Part shown: one piece after another, positions 18,586-26,594 of the stretch | How the letters are laid out: every line of letters begins with the position of its first letter | Numbering within the stretch: the first letter of the stretch is position 1 | Assembly (NCBI RefSeq): GCF_003131205.1 | Contig: NZ_QFFY01000006.1 | Coordinates: forward strand, 1-64,000 | Reading direction: 5' to 3' | From: Occallatibacter savannae | GTDB lineage: Bacteria > Acidobacteriota > Terriglobia > Terriglobales > Acidobacteriaceae | Length of the DNA stretch: 64,000 nucleotides | Notes under the pieces: model-generated | The model's input: only the letters and a program-made list of their open reading frames with translations | Told to the model about the DNA's origin: nothing | Database searches by the model: none | Translations under genes and position numbers: made by a program

Positions 18586-19149
18586 TTAGCAGATCACCTC
18601 GAAGCGGTCCCACAGATAGTTACAGGCGGGGCAGTTGTCTGCTTCCTGGGTTTTGGCCGTGTAGCCGCAAAGGGTGCATACGTAGAAGTTAATTTGTTCC
18701 TGGGTCCAGCCCTGGCCGGATTCGGCAGTAGCTACCGCATCCTCATAGAGGCGGACGTGAGTCTTTTCCGCCTCGATCGCCCATTGGAACGAGCGCATCG
18801 CGTGCGTGTCGAGGTGAGAAGCGGCACGAACGAGAAACTCAGGGTAGAGCGAGTCGATCTCGAATTGTTCTCCGCCGAGCGCAGACTTCAGATTCTCGAG
18901 AGTAGATTTCACCCGGAACGGCTTGATCTCTGCTTCAATCTCTCCGCCCATGTGGCGGATGACGCGCGCGTGGTTACTGGCATGGATTTGCTCGGCACGG
19001 GCAGCGGCACGGAACAGGCTAGCGGCTCCGCTCAAACCTTCAGATTCTGCCTTGGCGGCGAACGCCTTATAGCGTGCGTGTGCGTTGATCTCGCCTTCGT
19101 ACGCGGCGAGGAGATTGTTGACTCCGTTCTGGTTTTCAGTGGCGACCAT
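18586..19149 (-). CDS. Rubrerythrin (second copy)
   Basis: A 187-residue rubrerythrin. Helix motifs YEGEINAHARYKAFA, FRAAARAEQIHASNH and EAEKTHVRLY supply the diiron ligands; C-terminal CTLCGY and CPACNY bind a rubredoxin-type iron. It probably detoxifies peroxide in the cytoplasm. ATG 19149 follows a GAGAG ribosome-binding site; the upstream in-frame ATG adds 12 unconserved residues. An imperfect inverted repeat lies 19 bases upstream. Both rubrerythrins and the DUF892 gene form an apparent oxidative-stress island. Confidence 0.92.
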   Translation of the reverse strand: MVATENQNGVNNLLAAYEGEINAHARYKAFAAKAESEGLSGAASLFRAAARAEQIHASNHARVIRHMGGEIEAEIKPFRVKSTLENLKSALGGEQFEIDSLYPEFLVRAASHLDTHAMRSFQWAIEAEKTHVRLYEDAVATAESGQGWTQEQINFYVCTLCGYTAKTQEADNCPACNYLWDRFEVIC

Positions 19150-19167
19150 AGTTCTCTCGACTTTCTT

Positions 19168-19206
19168 AACTGAACTATGGTGCAAGTGTAGGGTTGTACT
19201 TCAGTT
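19168..19206 (-). promoter_or_regulatory. Imperfect inverted repeat upstream of rubrerythrin (possible operator)
   Basis: Arms AACTGAACTA (19168-19177) and TACTTCAGTT (19197-19206) are complementary at nine of ten positions with a 19-base centre. The position just before the rubrerythrin start suggests a regulator site; the regulator cannot be named from the sequence. Confidence 0.35.
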
Positions 19207-19344
19207 CAATCCGTGACCCGAATCACAAGCGAGGTCATGGGTGGCACGCAATCAGGTAATGCGGCTCACGTGACTATGGAATCGCAGGCAGACGGGGAGT
19301 GGCTTGCGATTCCGTTGATATCGGGGTCCGGAATGGTGCGCTTC

Positions 19345-19722
19345 TCAGCCGAAGAGGTCTCCGAGGACTGAGCCTCCCCAGGTGGCGCCAAGGCCGGCCG
19401 CGAAGCTCCCGATTGCGTAGAGCGCCGCGATGCCGAACGCGCCCTCGCGCAATTCAACCAGAGTCTCCCACTCGTAGGTGGAGAAGGTGCTGTACGCCCC
19501 GATGAAGCCCACGGGAATGAGAAATCTCCATGCGGGCGGGATATCGGTGTGCCGGCCGAGAAGGGACATCGTGAATCCGATGATGATGCAGGCGGAGATG
19601 TTTACGGCGAGGGTGCCGTAAGGGAATCGGATTCCAAAGCGATTGGCAACCCACGAAGCTACTCCGTAGCGCGCGATCGAACCGAGGGCTCCGCCGATGG
19701 CGATGAGCAAGTATTTCTGCAA
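19345..19722 (-). CDS. crcB: CrcB/Fluc fluoride channel
   Basis: A 125-residue membrane protein with four hydrophobic segments. It has the CrcB hallmarks GGALGSIARYG near the start, FPYGTLAVNISACIIIGF (the conserved Asn motif) and GFIGAYSTFSTYEWE (the conserved Ser/Thr-Phe motif lining the fluoride path). Fluc channels act as dual-topology dimers that export fluoride. TTG 19722 is chosen because GGGAGGAA lies just upstream and family members begin with an MQKYLL-like sequence. A single gene suggests a homodimer. It sits behind a fluoride riboswitch and a consensus promoter, so it is expected to be fluoride-induced. Confidence 0.95.
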   Translation of the reverse strand: MQKYLLIAIGGALGSIARYGVASWVANRFGIRFPYGTLAVNISACIIIGFTMSLLGRHTDIPPAWRFLIPVGFIGAYSTFSTYEWETLVELREGAFGIAALYAIGSFAAGLGATWGGSVLGDLFG

Positions 19723-19817
19723 AGTTTCTTCCTCCCGTGCAGACGGCAAGAGGACGCAGAGCAGCCGAAGTGCAGCTCATTGTTCTTGCCTGAATTGTGC
19801 AGGGATCGCATCGGGCG

Positions 19818-19850
19818 TGACTCCACGACAGGATCGCCTGTCAGGAGTCA
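19818..19850 (-). terminator. Riboswitch expression-platform hairpin
   Basis: On the minus strand TGACTCC, T, GACAGG, loop CGAT, CCTGTC, GT, GGAGTCA folds into a strong two-part stem. Its left arm (19844-19850) is the same ACTCC segment that the aptamer needs for its pseudoknot, so the two structures exclude each other. No T-tract follows, so it may act through Rho or translation rather than as an ordinary intrinsic terminator. Confidence 0.7.
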
Positions 19851-19937
19851 TCATCTGTCCGACGGAAAGGAGGGACAGCGGTTAACAAGCCGGTCTTGCA
19901 GCTACGATCCGGCATGCGCGGTGAACTCCATCACCGC
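19843..19937 (-). promoter_or_regulatory. Fluoride riboswitch (crcB motif) aptamer
   Basis: On the minus strand I can place every conserved element of the crcB motif. GGTGATGGAGTTCACC (19920-19935) is the first helix with its loop. TTAACCGCTGTCC (19873-19885) and GGACAGATGATGACTCCT (19843-19860) form the second helix and the conserved tail. The pseudoknot pairs GGAGT (19925-19929) with ACTCC (19844-19848). An extra stem GCCGG/CCGGC (19889-19913) is inserted between the two halves. The motif binds fluoride with magnesium and turns on downstream genes, here crcB. Confidence 0.93.
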
Positions 19938-19950
19938 TACCACTGCACCT

Positions 19951-19979
19951 ATTACAACGAGGGCTGGAACTGGTGTCAA
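19951..19979 (-). promoter_or_regulatory. Consensus sigma-70 promoter of crcB
   Basis: On the minus strand TTGACA (19974-19979) and TGTAAT (19951-19956) are separated by 17 bases. Transcription would start near 19944, only a few bases before the first aptamer helix. Confidence 0.85.
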
Positions 19980-19996
19980 GTAAATGCCGGGTGAAC

Positions 19997-21085
19997 TCAC
20001 CGATCTGTGCACGAGTAGCAGGGATCGACGGCCGCCTGAATCAGCGGGGTATCGGCCAGCCGAGCACCCTGAACCATGAACCGCACCGCGGGCATGTTCA
20101 CGTATGTTGGGGTGCGGACATGCACGCGGCTCGGCATGCGGGCTCCTTCTTTCCAGGAGACGGAGTACATGACCTCGCCACGAGGAGCCTCGACGCGGGC
20201 TGTAGCTGTGCCGGTTACGAAGCTGAACTTGCTGCTGTCTCCCGGTGGCGCGATTTCCCCGGGGGGAAGCTTCGCGAGCGCCTGCCGCAAGATCTTGCAG
20301 CTCTCCATGATTTCGAGCGCGCGAACCAGCAGGCGGGCGCGAACGTCGCCGTCTGGAACGACTGGGACGGAAAAGTCCATTTCGGCGTACGCGGCGTAGG
20401 GGGCTTCTTTGCGAAGGTCCTGACCGATTCCGGAGGCTCGAGCCACGGGGCCGACGACGCCGAGCGAGCGGGCCCTCTCCGTTGTGAGCACGCCGATACC
20501 GGCGCAACGGGATGTTGCCGTCTTGCTGGTGGTGAAGATCGGGATAATGGTGCGCGTCATCTCGTTTTCCAGGGCCTCAACCATGGCCAGGATTGACAGC
20601 GGGTCTTGGATGTCGCGATTGACGCCGCCGATGCGGTTCATGGCGTAGTTGACGCGATTGCCGGAGATGGCCTGAAGGACGTCCATCACCTTTTCGCGAA
20701 TTTCGAAGCAGGTCATGAACATGGTTTTGAAGCCCATCAGCTTGGCGGCGATGCCGGCCCACAGGACGTGGGAGTGAAGCCGCTCGAGTTCGCCCATGAT
20801 GACGCGGATGTACTGGGCGCGTGGCGGGGGCGTGAGTCCGGTCAGCTTCTCCATTGCCTGGCAGAGCGTGAGCGTGTGGATGAACGAGCAGATGCCGCAG
20901 ACACGCTCCATGAGAGCGATCACCTGGATGTAGTTGCGCGTCTCGGCGAGATGCTCGATGCCGCGAAAGTTGAAACCGATATGCAGCTTCGCGTCTTTGA
21001 CTGTCTCGCCTTCGCAGATCATGTTGAGCTTGTAGGGCTCTTCGAGGCCGGGGTGGTAGGGCCCCATGGGGATCTCGTAGCTCAT
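19997..21085 (-). CDS. Group 4 [NiFe] hydrogenase large subunit (HycE/EchE/CooH type)
   Basis: A 362-residue protein of the NuoD/49-kDa family that keeps both hydrogenase metal-binding motifs: RVCGICSFIH (Cys63, Cys66) and a C-terminal DPCYSCTDR (Cys356, Cys359). NuoD of complex I lacks these cysteines, so this is a NiFe-site hydrogenase subunit interconverting protons and H2. The chain ends exactly at the Arg after which the HycE precursor is normally cut, so no C-terminal peptide has to be removed. ATG 21085 overlaps the NuoC-like stop by four bases; an in-frame ATG upstream lacks the coupling. Maturation genes (hyp) are not in the window. Confidence 0.93.
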   Translation of the reverse strand: MSYEIPMGPYHPGLEEPYKLNMICEGETVKDAKLHIGFNFRGIEHLAETRNYIQVIALMERVCGICSFIHTLTLCQAMEKLTGLTPPPRAQYIRVIMGELERLHSHVLWAGIAAKLMGFKTMFMTCFEIREKVMDVLQAISGNRVNYAMNRIGGVNRDIQDPLSILAMVEALENEMTRTIIPIFTTSKTATSRCAGIGVLTTERARSLGVVGPVARASGIGQDLRKEAPYAAYAEMDFSVPVVPDGDVRARLLVRALEIMESCKILRQALAKLPPGEIAPPGDSSKFSFVTGTATARVEAPRGEVMYSVSWKEGARMPSRVHVRTPTYVNMPAVRFMVQGARLADTPLIQAAVDPCYSCTDR

Positions 21086-21495
21086 TGCGCGACCTCCTTC
21101 TGCAGATTCACACCACAAACTCCGCCCTCTCGCAGGAGAAGGGGTTCGTACTCGCGCCCGGTGAAGTCGATCCGGTACTCCTCGTGTATCTCGCGCTCAA
21201 TCCAATCGGCTGCTTCGCAGAGGTCGTAGATGCTTTCGACGGTATTGGCCGCGAGCGGGAAGGTGAAGCCGAGCAGGCGGCCCATCAGGTCCCAGTGGTA
21301 CTCGAGGCGGAAGCCGCCGCTTGCCGGCAGTTCATAGGTGGTGATGGTGATGAATCGAGCGCCCACCGCATTCATGGCGCGCGCCGCATCGCGGACATTC
21401 AGGCCGGAGTCGCCATACCAGAAGACTCCGCCCTTTTCCGAGTAGGGTCCTGGATCCACCGAAGCGGGTTTGGGGATGGATTCGGCTGTGCTCAT
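21082..21495 (-). CDS. NuoC/EchD-like 30-kDa subunit of the hydrogenase complex
   Basis: A 137-residue protein of the complex I 30-kDa family. It shows ITTYELPASGGFRLEYHWD in the middle and the family signature around ADWIEREIHEEYRIDFTG. It is shorter than NuoC and separate from the large subunit, unlike HycE, where both are fused. It should sit next to the large subunit on the cytoplasmic arm. It is linked by ATGA overlaps to the ferredoxin-like gene before it and the large-subunit gene after it. Confidence 0.88.
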   Translation of the reverse strand: MSTAESIPKPASVDPGPYSEKGGVFWYGDSGLNVRDAARAMNAVGARFITITTYELPASGGFRLEYHWDLMGRLLGFTFPLAANTVESIYDLCEAADWIEREIHEEYRIDFTGREYEPLLLREGGVCGVNLQKEVAQ

Positions 21496-21944
21496 TGCGT
21501 GCCTCCCGTGGCAGGTTCGGTGGTCGGCGCGGCGGATTGTGCGGCCGGAGCTGCCGCGGGTTTGGGAGCAGGAGCCCTGCGCTTTACCGTGTATGTCTTC
21601 TTGAGTTCGCCCTGCTGCAGATAGATGGGCGGGCAGGCCGACTCCTGGGTGAGCGCGTGCTCCGCGTGTCCTTCTTTCAAGGCGTGTTCCGTGCAGCCCT
21701 CAACGCAGCGCCCGCAGAAGGTGCACTGGCCGGGATCGTAGGACCAGGTGAACTCGCCTTTGCCGGCATGGTAGGTGATGGCGCGCGAGGTGCAGCGGAA
21801 TTTGCAGATGGCGCACCCGGTGCAAAGCTCGGGATCGAACTGCACGAGTCCGCGAAAGCGCTGCGTGACTTTGGGACGCTCGGGGAAGAGCAGCGTGCGC
21901 GAGCCGCCCCAGAAGTTCTTCCACAGCATGGCAAGAATGTTCAT
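21492..21944 (-). CDS. Ferredoxin-like 2[4Fe-4S] subunit (NuoI/HycF/EchF type)
   Basis: A 150-residue protein with two classic cluster motifs, CTGCAICKFRC and CTFCGRCVEGC, each of the form C-x2-C-x2-C-x3-C with a later Cys at the end. It relays electrons to the small subunit. The N-terminal helix (about 1-25) resembles the membrane-docking helix of NuoI. A C-terminal Pro/Ala-rich tail (about 120-150) is unusual. Gene junctions on both sides are four-base ATGA overlaps. Confidence 0.9.
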   Translation of the reverse strand: MNILAMLWKNFWGGSRTLLFPERPKVTQRFRGLVQFDPELCTGCAICKFRCTSRAITYHAGKGEFTWSYDPGQCTFCGRCVEGCTEHALKEGHAEHALTQESACPPIYLQQGELKKTYTVKRRAPAPKPAAAPAAQSAAPTTEPATGGTQ

Positions 21945-22855
21945 GATCTAAGCCTCATGAGGAGCGCGGAGGAGACTGCCAGAACCGCGAAGATGATCGT
22001 GCATTGCCAATAGAAGCGGACGGTTGTGTCGATCGCCAGGCGCGCAGTGGCAGCAGCGAGTGCTGAGAGAAGCAAGACAATGCCGAAGGAGAGTGCGACA
22101 AAAGCAAGAGCGGACAGACCCCAGAACGCCATTTGCGGGGCGATCAGTGTGGCGACCAGTCCGGTTGCGGCCACCCATTCGAGGCCGTGAGAGAGCTCCC
22201 ACATGGCCAGTTCGGGCCCGGCGAACTCGACCATAGGGCCAGAGTAGATTTCCTGCTCGGCGTTTGGAAGCGAGAACGGGTTCAAGTGCAGCTTTGCGGG
22301 CAGGCAGATGAGGACGGCGAGAATGCCGATCCAGCGAAGTGAAGTGGCCGGGGCCTGGGCCAGAGCTTCGAGCCGGAAGGTGTGCTGCGATGCGGCCACT
22401 GAGATGATGGCCAGCAAAAATACAACGTTGTAGGAGACGCTGAGGACGGCTTCGCGTGCTGAGCCAATCTCGCCGAAGATGGAGCGCGAAGTGAACCCCG
22501 CGGCGATGATGCAGATGGAAGGAACTTCGAGCAATGCCAGTAAAAGGATGAGGTCGCCCTGAAAGCCTCCGGAGGAGGGCAGCACCGGAAGGAGGCCTAC
22601 CGCGCCAGCCGCGGTCGAAACCGCGATCAGCGGCCACGCACGCATCAGGGCCCCGGCGACGCCCGTGCGTTGCGGTGTGCTTTTGCCGAGCAATTTGATG
22701 AAGTCGAAGAAGGGCTGCATGAAGGGCGGGCCGATGCGGCCCTGCATCATTGCCACGGATTTGCGCTCGACCCAAAGGAAGAACCATGCCGCGGGAACGG
22801 CGAAGAGAATGCCGGGGAAGATCAGCAGGCGCGCGAGTGCGGTGAGGATACTCAT
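21941..22855 (-). CDS. NuoH/HycD/EchB-like membrane subunit
   Basis: A 304-residue integral membrane protein with about eight hydrophobic segments. The family signatures VERKSVAMMQGRIGPPFMQPFFDFIKLL, here spread over residues about 29-58, and the acidic loop EIYSGPMVEFAGPELAMWE are clear. In complex I and group 4 hydrogenases this subunit links the hydrogenase arm to the ion-pumping subunits. Length is typical. It is coupled by ATGA overlaps to the small-subunit and ferredoxin genes. Confidence 0.93.
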   Translation of the reverse strand: MSILTALARLLIFPGILFAVPAAWFFLWVERKSVAMMQGRIGPPFMQPFFDFIKLLGKSTPQRTGVAGALMRAWPLIAVSTAAGAVGLLPVLPSSGGFQGDLILLLALLEVPSICIIAAGFTSRSIFGEIGSAREAVLSVSYNVVFLLAIISVAASQHTFRLEALAQAPATSLRWIGILAVLICLPAKLHLNPFSLPNAEQEIYSGPMVEFAGPELAMWELSHGLEWVAATGLVATLIAPQMAFWGLSALAFVALSFGIVLLLSALAAATARLAIDTTVRFYWQCTIIFAVLAVSSALLMRLRS

Positions 22856-23331
22856 GCCTGCACCTCTGCTGCGGTAATGACTTCGGGAACTTCATCGCCA
22901 CGCTCAGCCAGGATCTGCGCAGCCTTGGCGACGCCTTCAATAATCGCATCTGGACGGGGTGGACAGCCTGGAACGAAGACATCGACAGGAATGTGCTTGC
23001 CAAGTGGACCGTCAAGAGTGCGGCTATCTATAAAGACGTTGGTTGTTGCAGGACACGATCCGATCGCGACGACCGCTTTTGGTCCGCAAACCTGGCCATA
23101 GACGGTTTTGATCGCGCAGACGGCGTTTCTTGTAACCGGCCCTGTGACGCAGAGAATGTCTGCGTGGCGCGGGCTTCCTTCAAGCCGTACACCAAGCTGT
23201 TCGGCGTCGTAGCGAGGCGCGAGCGCGGCAACAATCTCTATATCGCATCCGTTGCAGCTGCCGGAGTTCAGATGGAAGAGCCATGGGCTGCGTCGGCGGC
23301 AGTAGCACATCAAACGTTTCCAGAGATTCAT
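22852..23331 (-). CDS. Hydrogenase small subunit (NuoB/HycG/EchC type)
   Basis: A 159-residue protein holding the proximal [4Fe-4S] cluster. It carries the hydrogenase-type motif GSCNGCDIEI (C-x2-C, not the tandem CC of NuoB), then CVTGPVTRN, GSCPAT and FVPGCPPRPDAI for the other ligands. It passes electrons between the ferredoxin subunit and the NiFe site. ATG 23331 is preferred because it overlaps the antiporter stop by four bases (ATGA); an ATG at 23343 would add four residues. Confidence 0.92.
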   Translation of the reverse strand: MNLWKRLMCYCRRRSPWLFHLNSGSCNGCDIEIVAALAPRYDAEQLGVRLEGSPRHADILCVTGPVTRNAVCAIKTVYGQVCGPKAVVAIGSCPATTNVFIDSRTLDGPLGKHIPVDVFVPGCPPRPDAIIEGVAKAAQILAERGDEVPEVITAAEVQA

Positions 23332-26300
23332 AGGCGCCCCCATTCAAGCAGAACGAGCAGATTCGGCCAGAGTCCGCTGATCAGCAGAACCGAAACCAAC
23401 AGCACGATAGCGCTTCGCAATGCGAGGGGCTCGCGGGTGGCCGAGTTCTCTGAGAGGTGAGCGTCGGGTGGAGGTCCCCACCAGGTGCGCGTCAAAGCGA
23501 GCACGTATGCGACCAGTGCCAGGATCGACGAGATCACAAAGAGCGCCAACAACAGCGGGGAAATCTCAAGGGCTGATTGGTAAAGTCTCCACCGGCCGAG
23601 AAAGCCGAGCGTGGGCGGAATGCCGAGCATGGCCAGCATTCCGAACAGGAATCCGAAAGCGCTCATGGGGTAGCGCGCGGCTAAGGCAGCGGGAGAGCCC
23701 GCCAGTGCGCCATCAGCCTCGGGGACGCTGAGGCATGCAAACAGAAGTGCTTTCGCCAGAGCATGCGTCGAAGCCGCGATGATCGCGCCCGACGTGCTGA
23801 GTGGAGTCGCACAGGTGAGGCCGAGGAGGAGGAAGCCGGCATCCTCAATGGTTGAGAGCACGAGGAGGCGTTTGAGGCTTCGCTGGGTCAGCATGAGCAA
23901 GGCTGCGAGCAGCGAAGTGGCTGCGGCAATACCGAGGATCAGGCTCGACGGAGTCAGTAGCGCCGAATTCATCTGCGAGGCCATCCAGAACTCACCGAAT
24001 GCTGCCATGTCGACGACCGCGATGACGAGTCCAAGGACCAGCGCCGGTAGCTCATCCGCAAGGGAGAGCAGCCAGAAGAGCAGAGGCACCGCGGCGAGTT
24101 TGATGAGGGTTCCGGTCAGCAGTAGTGCCCGGGACCAGTTCTGATTGGAAGTGATGAGGAGTTCGCTGCCAATTGCAGAGGCGGCCGACAGCAGAACTAC
24201 AGCGAGATAGGTGAGCTTTGCGGCCTTTGAGCGTGCCGTAAACCACACCCGCATGACCGTCATCAGTGCGGCAAGTTCGAGAAGCCCGAGTCGCAGCCAC
24301 GGGTTGGATGCCGCGAGTCCTCCTGCACACAACCCGCCCACCGCCAGCATGCAGAACCATAGCGCCGGCCCATGTTCTGCGACTTTCCGAAGTGAAGCGA
24401 AGAATAAGGCGACCGCAGCTAATGCGATTGCGACGATCAGCACGAGGGGCGCGTGGTGTGATTCCGTCGCGGCGCGGGTCGCCGTCGGCGCTTCGGGCCA
24501 CACCCACGCGAAAACGACGAAGGTCACCGGCTCGAGGATGAGCAGCAGGAGAAGAGCGCGGCGTTCCATCCGGGCAATTGCGGTGCTCAATACGCGAGAA
24601 GTGGCTTCGAGACCGGCCCACAAGGCGAGGTATGCCCGGTCCACGTTCGTCCAGCGAAAGAAGGAGTGCCAGTTGTGCAGGAAGATGTCGGAGAAGTCGC
24701 CGGCTGTGAGCCGGGCACGGCTTGAAAGCGGCTCGCCACCGGTAAACACTCCACCGGCAGCACCGGCAAGCGCAGCCCCACCAGCCGCAGTCGCCGCAAC
24801 GGGGCGGGCCGCGTGGGACAACGCGTAGACCGCTCCGCCGAGAACCACGCTGACAAGAGCGAGCACCAGGCCGCCGGTTGTCGAGAAGCTTCCAGCATCG
24901 GAAGAAAGGCCGAGCCAGGTGACGTGGACTCCGGCCCCCAGAGCCATGGTGCGCAGAATAGGGTTCAGCAGAAAATTCACTGCAAGCTGCGGCGCAATGC
25001 CGAGGATGATGCTTCCAGCGGCCAGCAGACCCATCCCCCATAGCATCGATGCGGGGGATTCATGCGCTTCGCTGGTGTTGTCGGTCGGCGGGCCAAGGAA
25101 GACAGCGCTGGTGGCTTTGACTCCCATGAAGACCGTGCCAAGGCTGGCTGCCCAGGCGATCATGGCGGACACGGCCCAGCCTGATTCGAGTGCCGCGGCG
25201 TACAGCATCCACTTGCTGGCGAAGCCGCTCATCAGGGGGATACCCATCATGCTGCCTACGCCGATGAGCCAGCTCAGGGTTGTGCGGGGCATGCGTGCGG
25301 CGAGGCCGCCAAGCTGATTCATATCGCGGGTGCCGGCGGCATGCTGAACGGATCCCGCGGTGAGGAACAAGCCGCCTTTGAAGAAACCGTGGTTGAGGCA
25401 GTGGAGCAGGCCGGCGGTAATGGCCAGAGGTGTTCCGATGCCGAGGCCCATCATCATGTAGCCGATCTGGCTGACGGTGGAGTAGGCCAGCATGCGCTTC
25501 AGGTCACTTTGAACCATGGCGTACATCACGCCGACGGCCATGGTGATGGTGCCAATCCAGACAAGCGTTGCGCCCCAGGCAGCTGGCCAGGCGCCGAAGC
25601 TGTGCATGCGCGCGGCGAGATAGACGCCGGCTTTTACATAGCAGGCTGCGTGCAGCAATGCGCTGACGGGGGTCGGCGCTGCCATGGCTTCGGGGATCCA
25701 CGTGTGAAGCGGAACCTGGACCGATTTGGCGACGAGGGCAATGAGCATCAGCACGAAGACGCCGCCGGTGAACGCTTGTGCCACTTTCGGATCGGTCCAG
25801 AGGGCGCTGCCGGTGCGGTGATAGATGATGAGGATCGCGGCGAGCAGGCCGTAGCCGGCGATGTGCGTCATCAGGAGCACCTTGCGCGCGCCTTTGACTG
25901 CCTCAGCGTTGGTGTACCAGAAGCCGACCAGTGAAAAGGAGCAGAGGCCGACCACTTCCCAGCAGCCGTAGAGGGTGAAGAGATTCGCGCAGTAGACAAG
26001 GCCCACGAAACCGGCGATGAAGACCAGCATGGTCGCGTAGAAGCGCGTGGCGGAGTTGTCGTGCGCCATGTAGCCAACGGAGTAGACCAGGACGAAGCCG
26101 CCGATGCCGGTACCCATCAGCGCGAAAAAGACGCTTAATGCGTCAACGTGTATTGAAAGAAGGGTGGGCAGATTCCATTGCTGAATCGTGAAGTCGATCG
26201 ACTGCCCGGCGAAGACGTGAGGCGCTGTGGCAATGACTGCGAGCAGGGAAGGGACGCAGAAGAGAACGGCGAGGACGCCCTTGGCTTTTGCGGAACAGAG

Positions 26301-26378
26301 TCGCGCTACCAGAAGCTGAAGAACGGCACCTAACAGCAGCGAGCACGGCGCAACCAGAATCAGGGTTACGGCTGTCAT
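23328..26378 (-). CDS. Double-length antiporter-like ion-pumping subunit (NuoL-type plus NuoN-like module)
   Basis: A 1016-residue membrane protein, first gene of the hydrogenase operon. Residues about 1-480 are a complete NuoL/HyfB/EchA-like module with Glu141 (YGCWEVVGLCS), Lys218 (VAKSVQVPLHTW), Lys334 (FFKGGLF) and Lys389 (FASKWMLY). After a link (about 480-660) comes a second, shorter antiporter-like module with Glu701, Lys760 (TLIKLAAVPLLFW), Lys876 (THALAKALLF) and Arg929 in place of the usual late Lys (GFLGRWRLYQS). Usual members are about 500-650 residues with one module. Two modules in one chain suggest more ions pumped per electron pair, which is inference. Confidence 0.88.
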   Translation of the reverse strand: MTAVTLILVAPCSLLLGAVLQLLVARLCSAKAKGVLAVLFCVPSLLAVIATAPHVFAGQSIDFTIQQWNLPTLLSIHVDALSVFFALMGTGIGGFVLVYSVGYMAHDNSATRFYATMLVFIAGFVGLVYCANLFTLYGCWEVVGLCSFSLVGFWYTNAEAVKGARKVLLMTHIAGYGLLAAILIIYHRTGSALWTDPKVAQAFTGGVFVLMLIALVAKSVQVPLHTWIPEAMAAPTPVSALLHAACYVKAGVYLAARMHSFGAWPAAWGATLVWIGTITMAVGVMYAMVQSDLKRMLAYSTVSQIGYMMMGLGIGTPLAITAGLLHCLNHGFFKGGLFLTAGSVQHAAGTRDMNQLGGLAARMPRTTLSWLIGVGSMMGIPLMSGFASKWMLYAAALESGWAVSAMIAWAASLGTVFMGVKATSAVFLGPPTDNTSEAHESPASMLWGMGLLAAGSIILGIAPQLAVNFLLNPILRTMALGAGVHVTWLGLSSDAGSFSTTGGLVLALVSVVLGGAVYALSHAARPVAATAAGGAALAGAAGGVFTGGEPLSSRARLTAGDFSDIFLHNWHSFFRWTNVDRAYLALWAGLEATSRVLSTAIARMERRALLLLLILEPVTFVVFAWVWPEAPTATRAATESHHAPLVLIVAIALAAVALFFASLRKVAEHGPALWFCMLAVGGLCAGGLAASNPWLRLGLLELAALMTVMRVWFTARSKAAKLTYLAVVLLSAASAIGSELLITSNQNWSRALLLTGTLIKLAAVPLLFWLLSLADELPALVLGLVIAVVDMAAFGEFWMASQMNSALLTPSSLILGIAAATSLLAALLMLTQRSLKRLLVLSTIEDAGFLLLGLTCATPLSTSGAIIAASTHALAKALLFACLSVPEADGALAGSPAALAARYPMSAFGFLFGMLAMLGIPPTLGFLGRWRLYQSALEISPLLLALFVISSILALVAYVLALTRTWWGPPPDAHLSENSATREPLALRSAIVLLVSVLLISGLWPNLLVLLEWGRL

Positions 26379-26412
26379 GCTTCGAATGGTAGGTTCGTGT
26401 CTACTCGTTCGA

Positions 26413-26428
26413 TGTGATGTGCTTCACA
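26413..26428. promoter_or_regulatory. Perfect CRP-type palindrome upstream of the hydrogenase operon
   Basis: TGTGA (26413-26417), six bases, then TCACA (26424-26428) is a perfect CRP/FNR-family half-site pair. Its centre is 42.5 bases from the A of the hydrogenase start codon (26378). A weak -10 hexamer TACCAT lies at 26386-26391 on the minus strand. If transcription starts at or near the ATG (leaderless), the site would be near -42, the class II activator position. It could instead serve the divergent methyltransferase gene. Confidence 0.6.
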
Positions 26429-26594
26429 CCGACGTGCCGGGCCGAACCTGCAAGTCGTTTTGTACTGCAATGCGGTATCAGAGTCCGAACCATCCATGCA
26501 TCAGCAGCTTAGCTTGGTTGGTTTTGTCGCGAGCGGAAACAAAGGCCTCGCTCGTTTGAAGATGGACTGCGGGCGTATCCTGTCTACATTCCCC

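Noticed and set aside
19997..26378. Reading the six-gene operon as respiratory complex I (nuo)
   Set aside because: The large subunit keeps CGIC and DPCYSCTDR, and the small subunit has C-x2-C rather than tandem CC, which mark a [NiFe] hydrogenase. NuoE/F/G are also missing.
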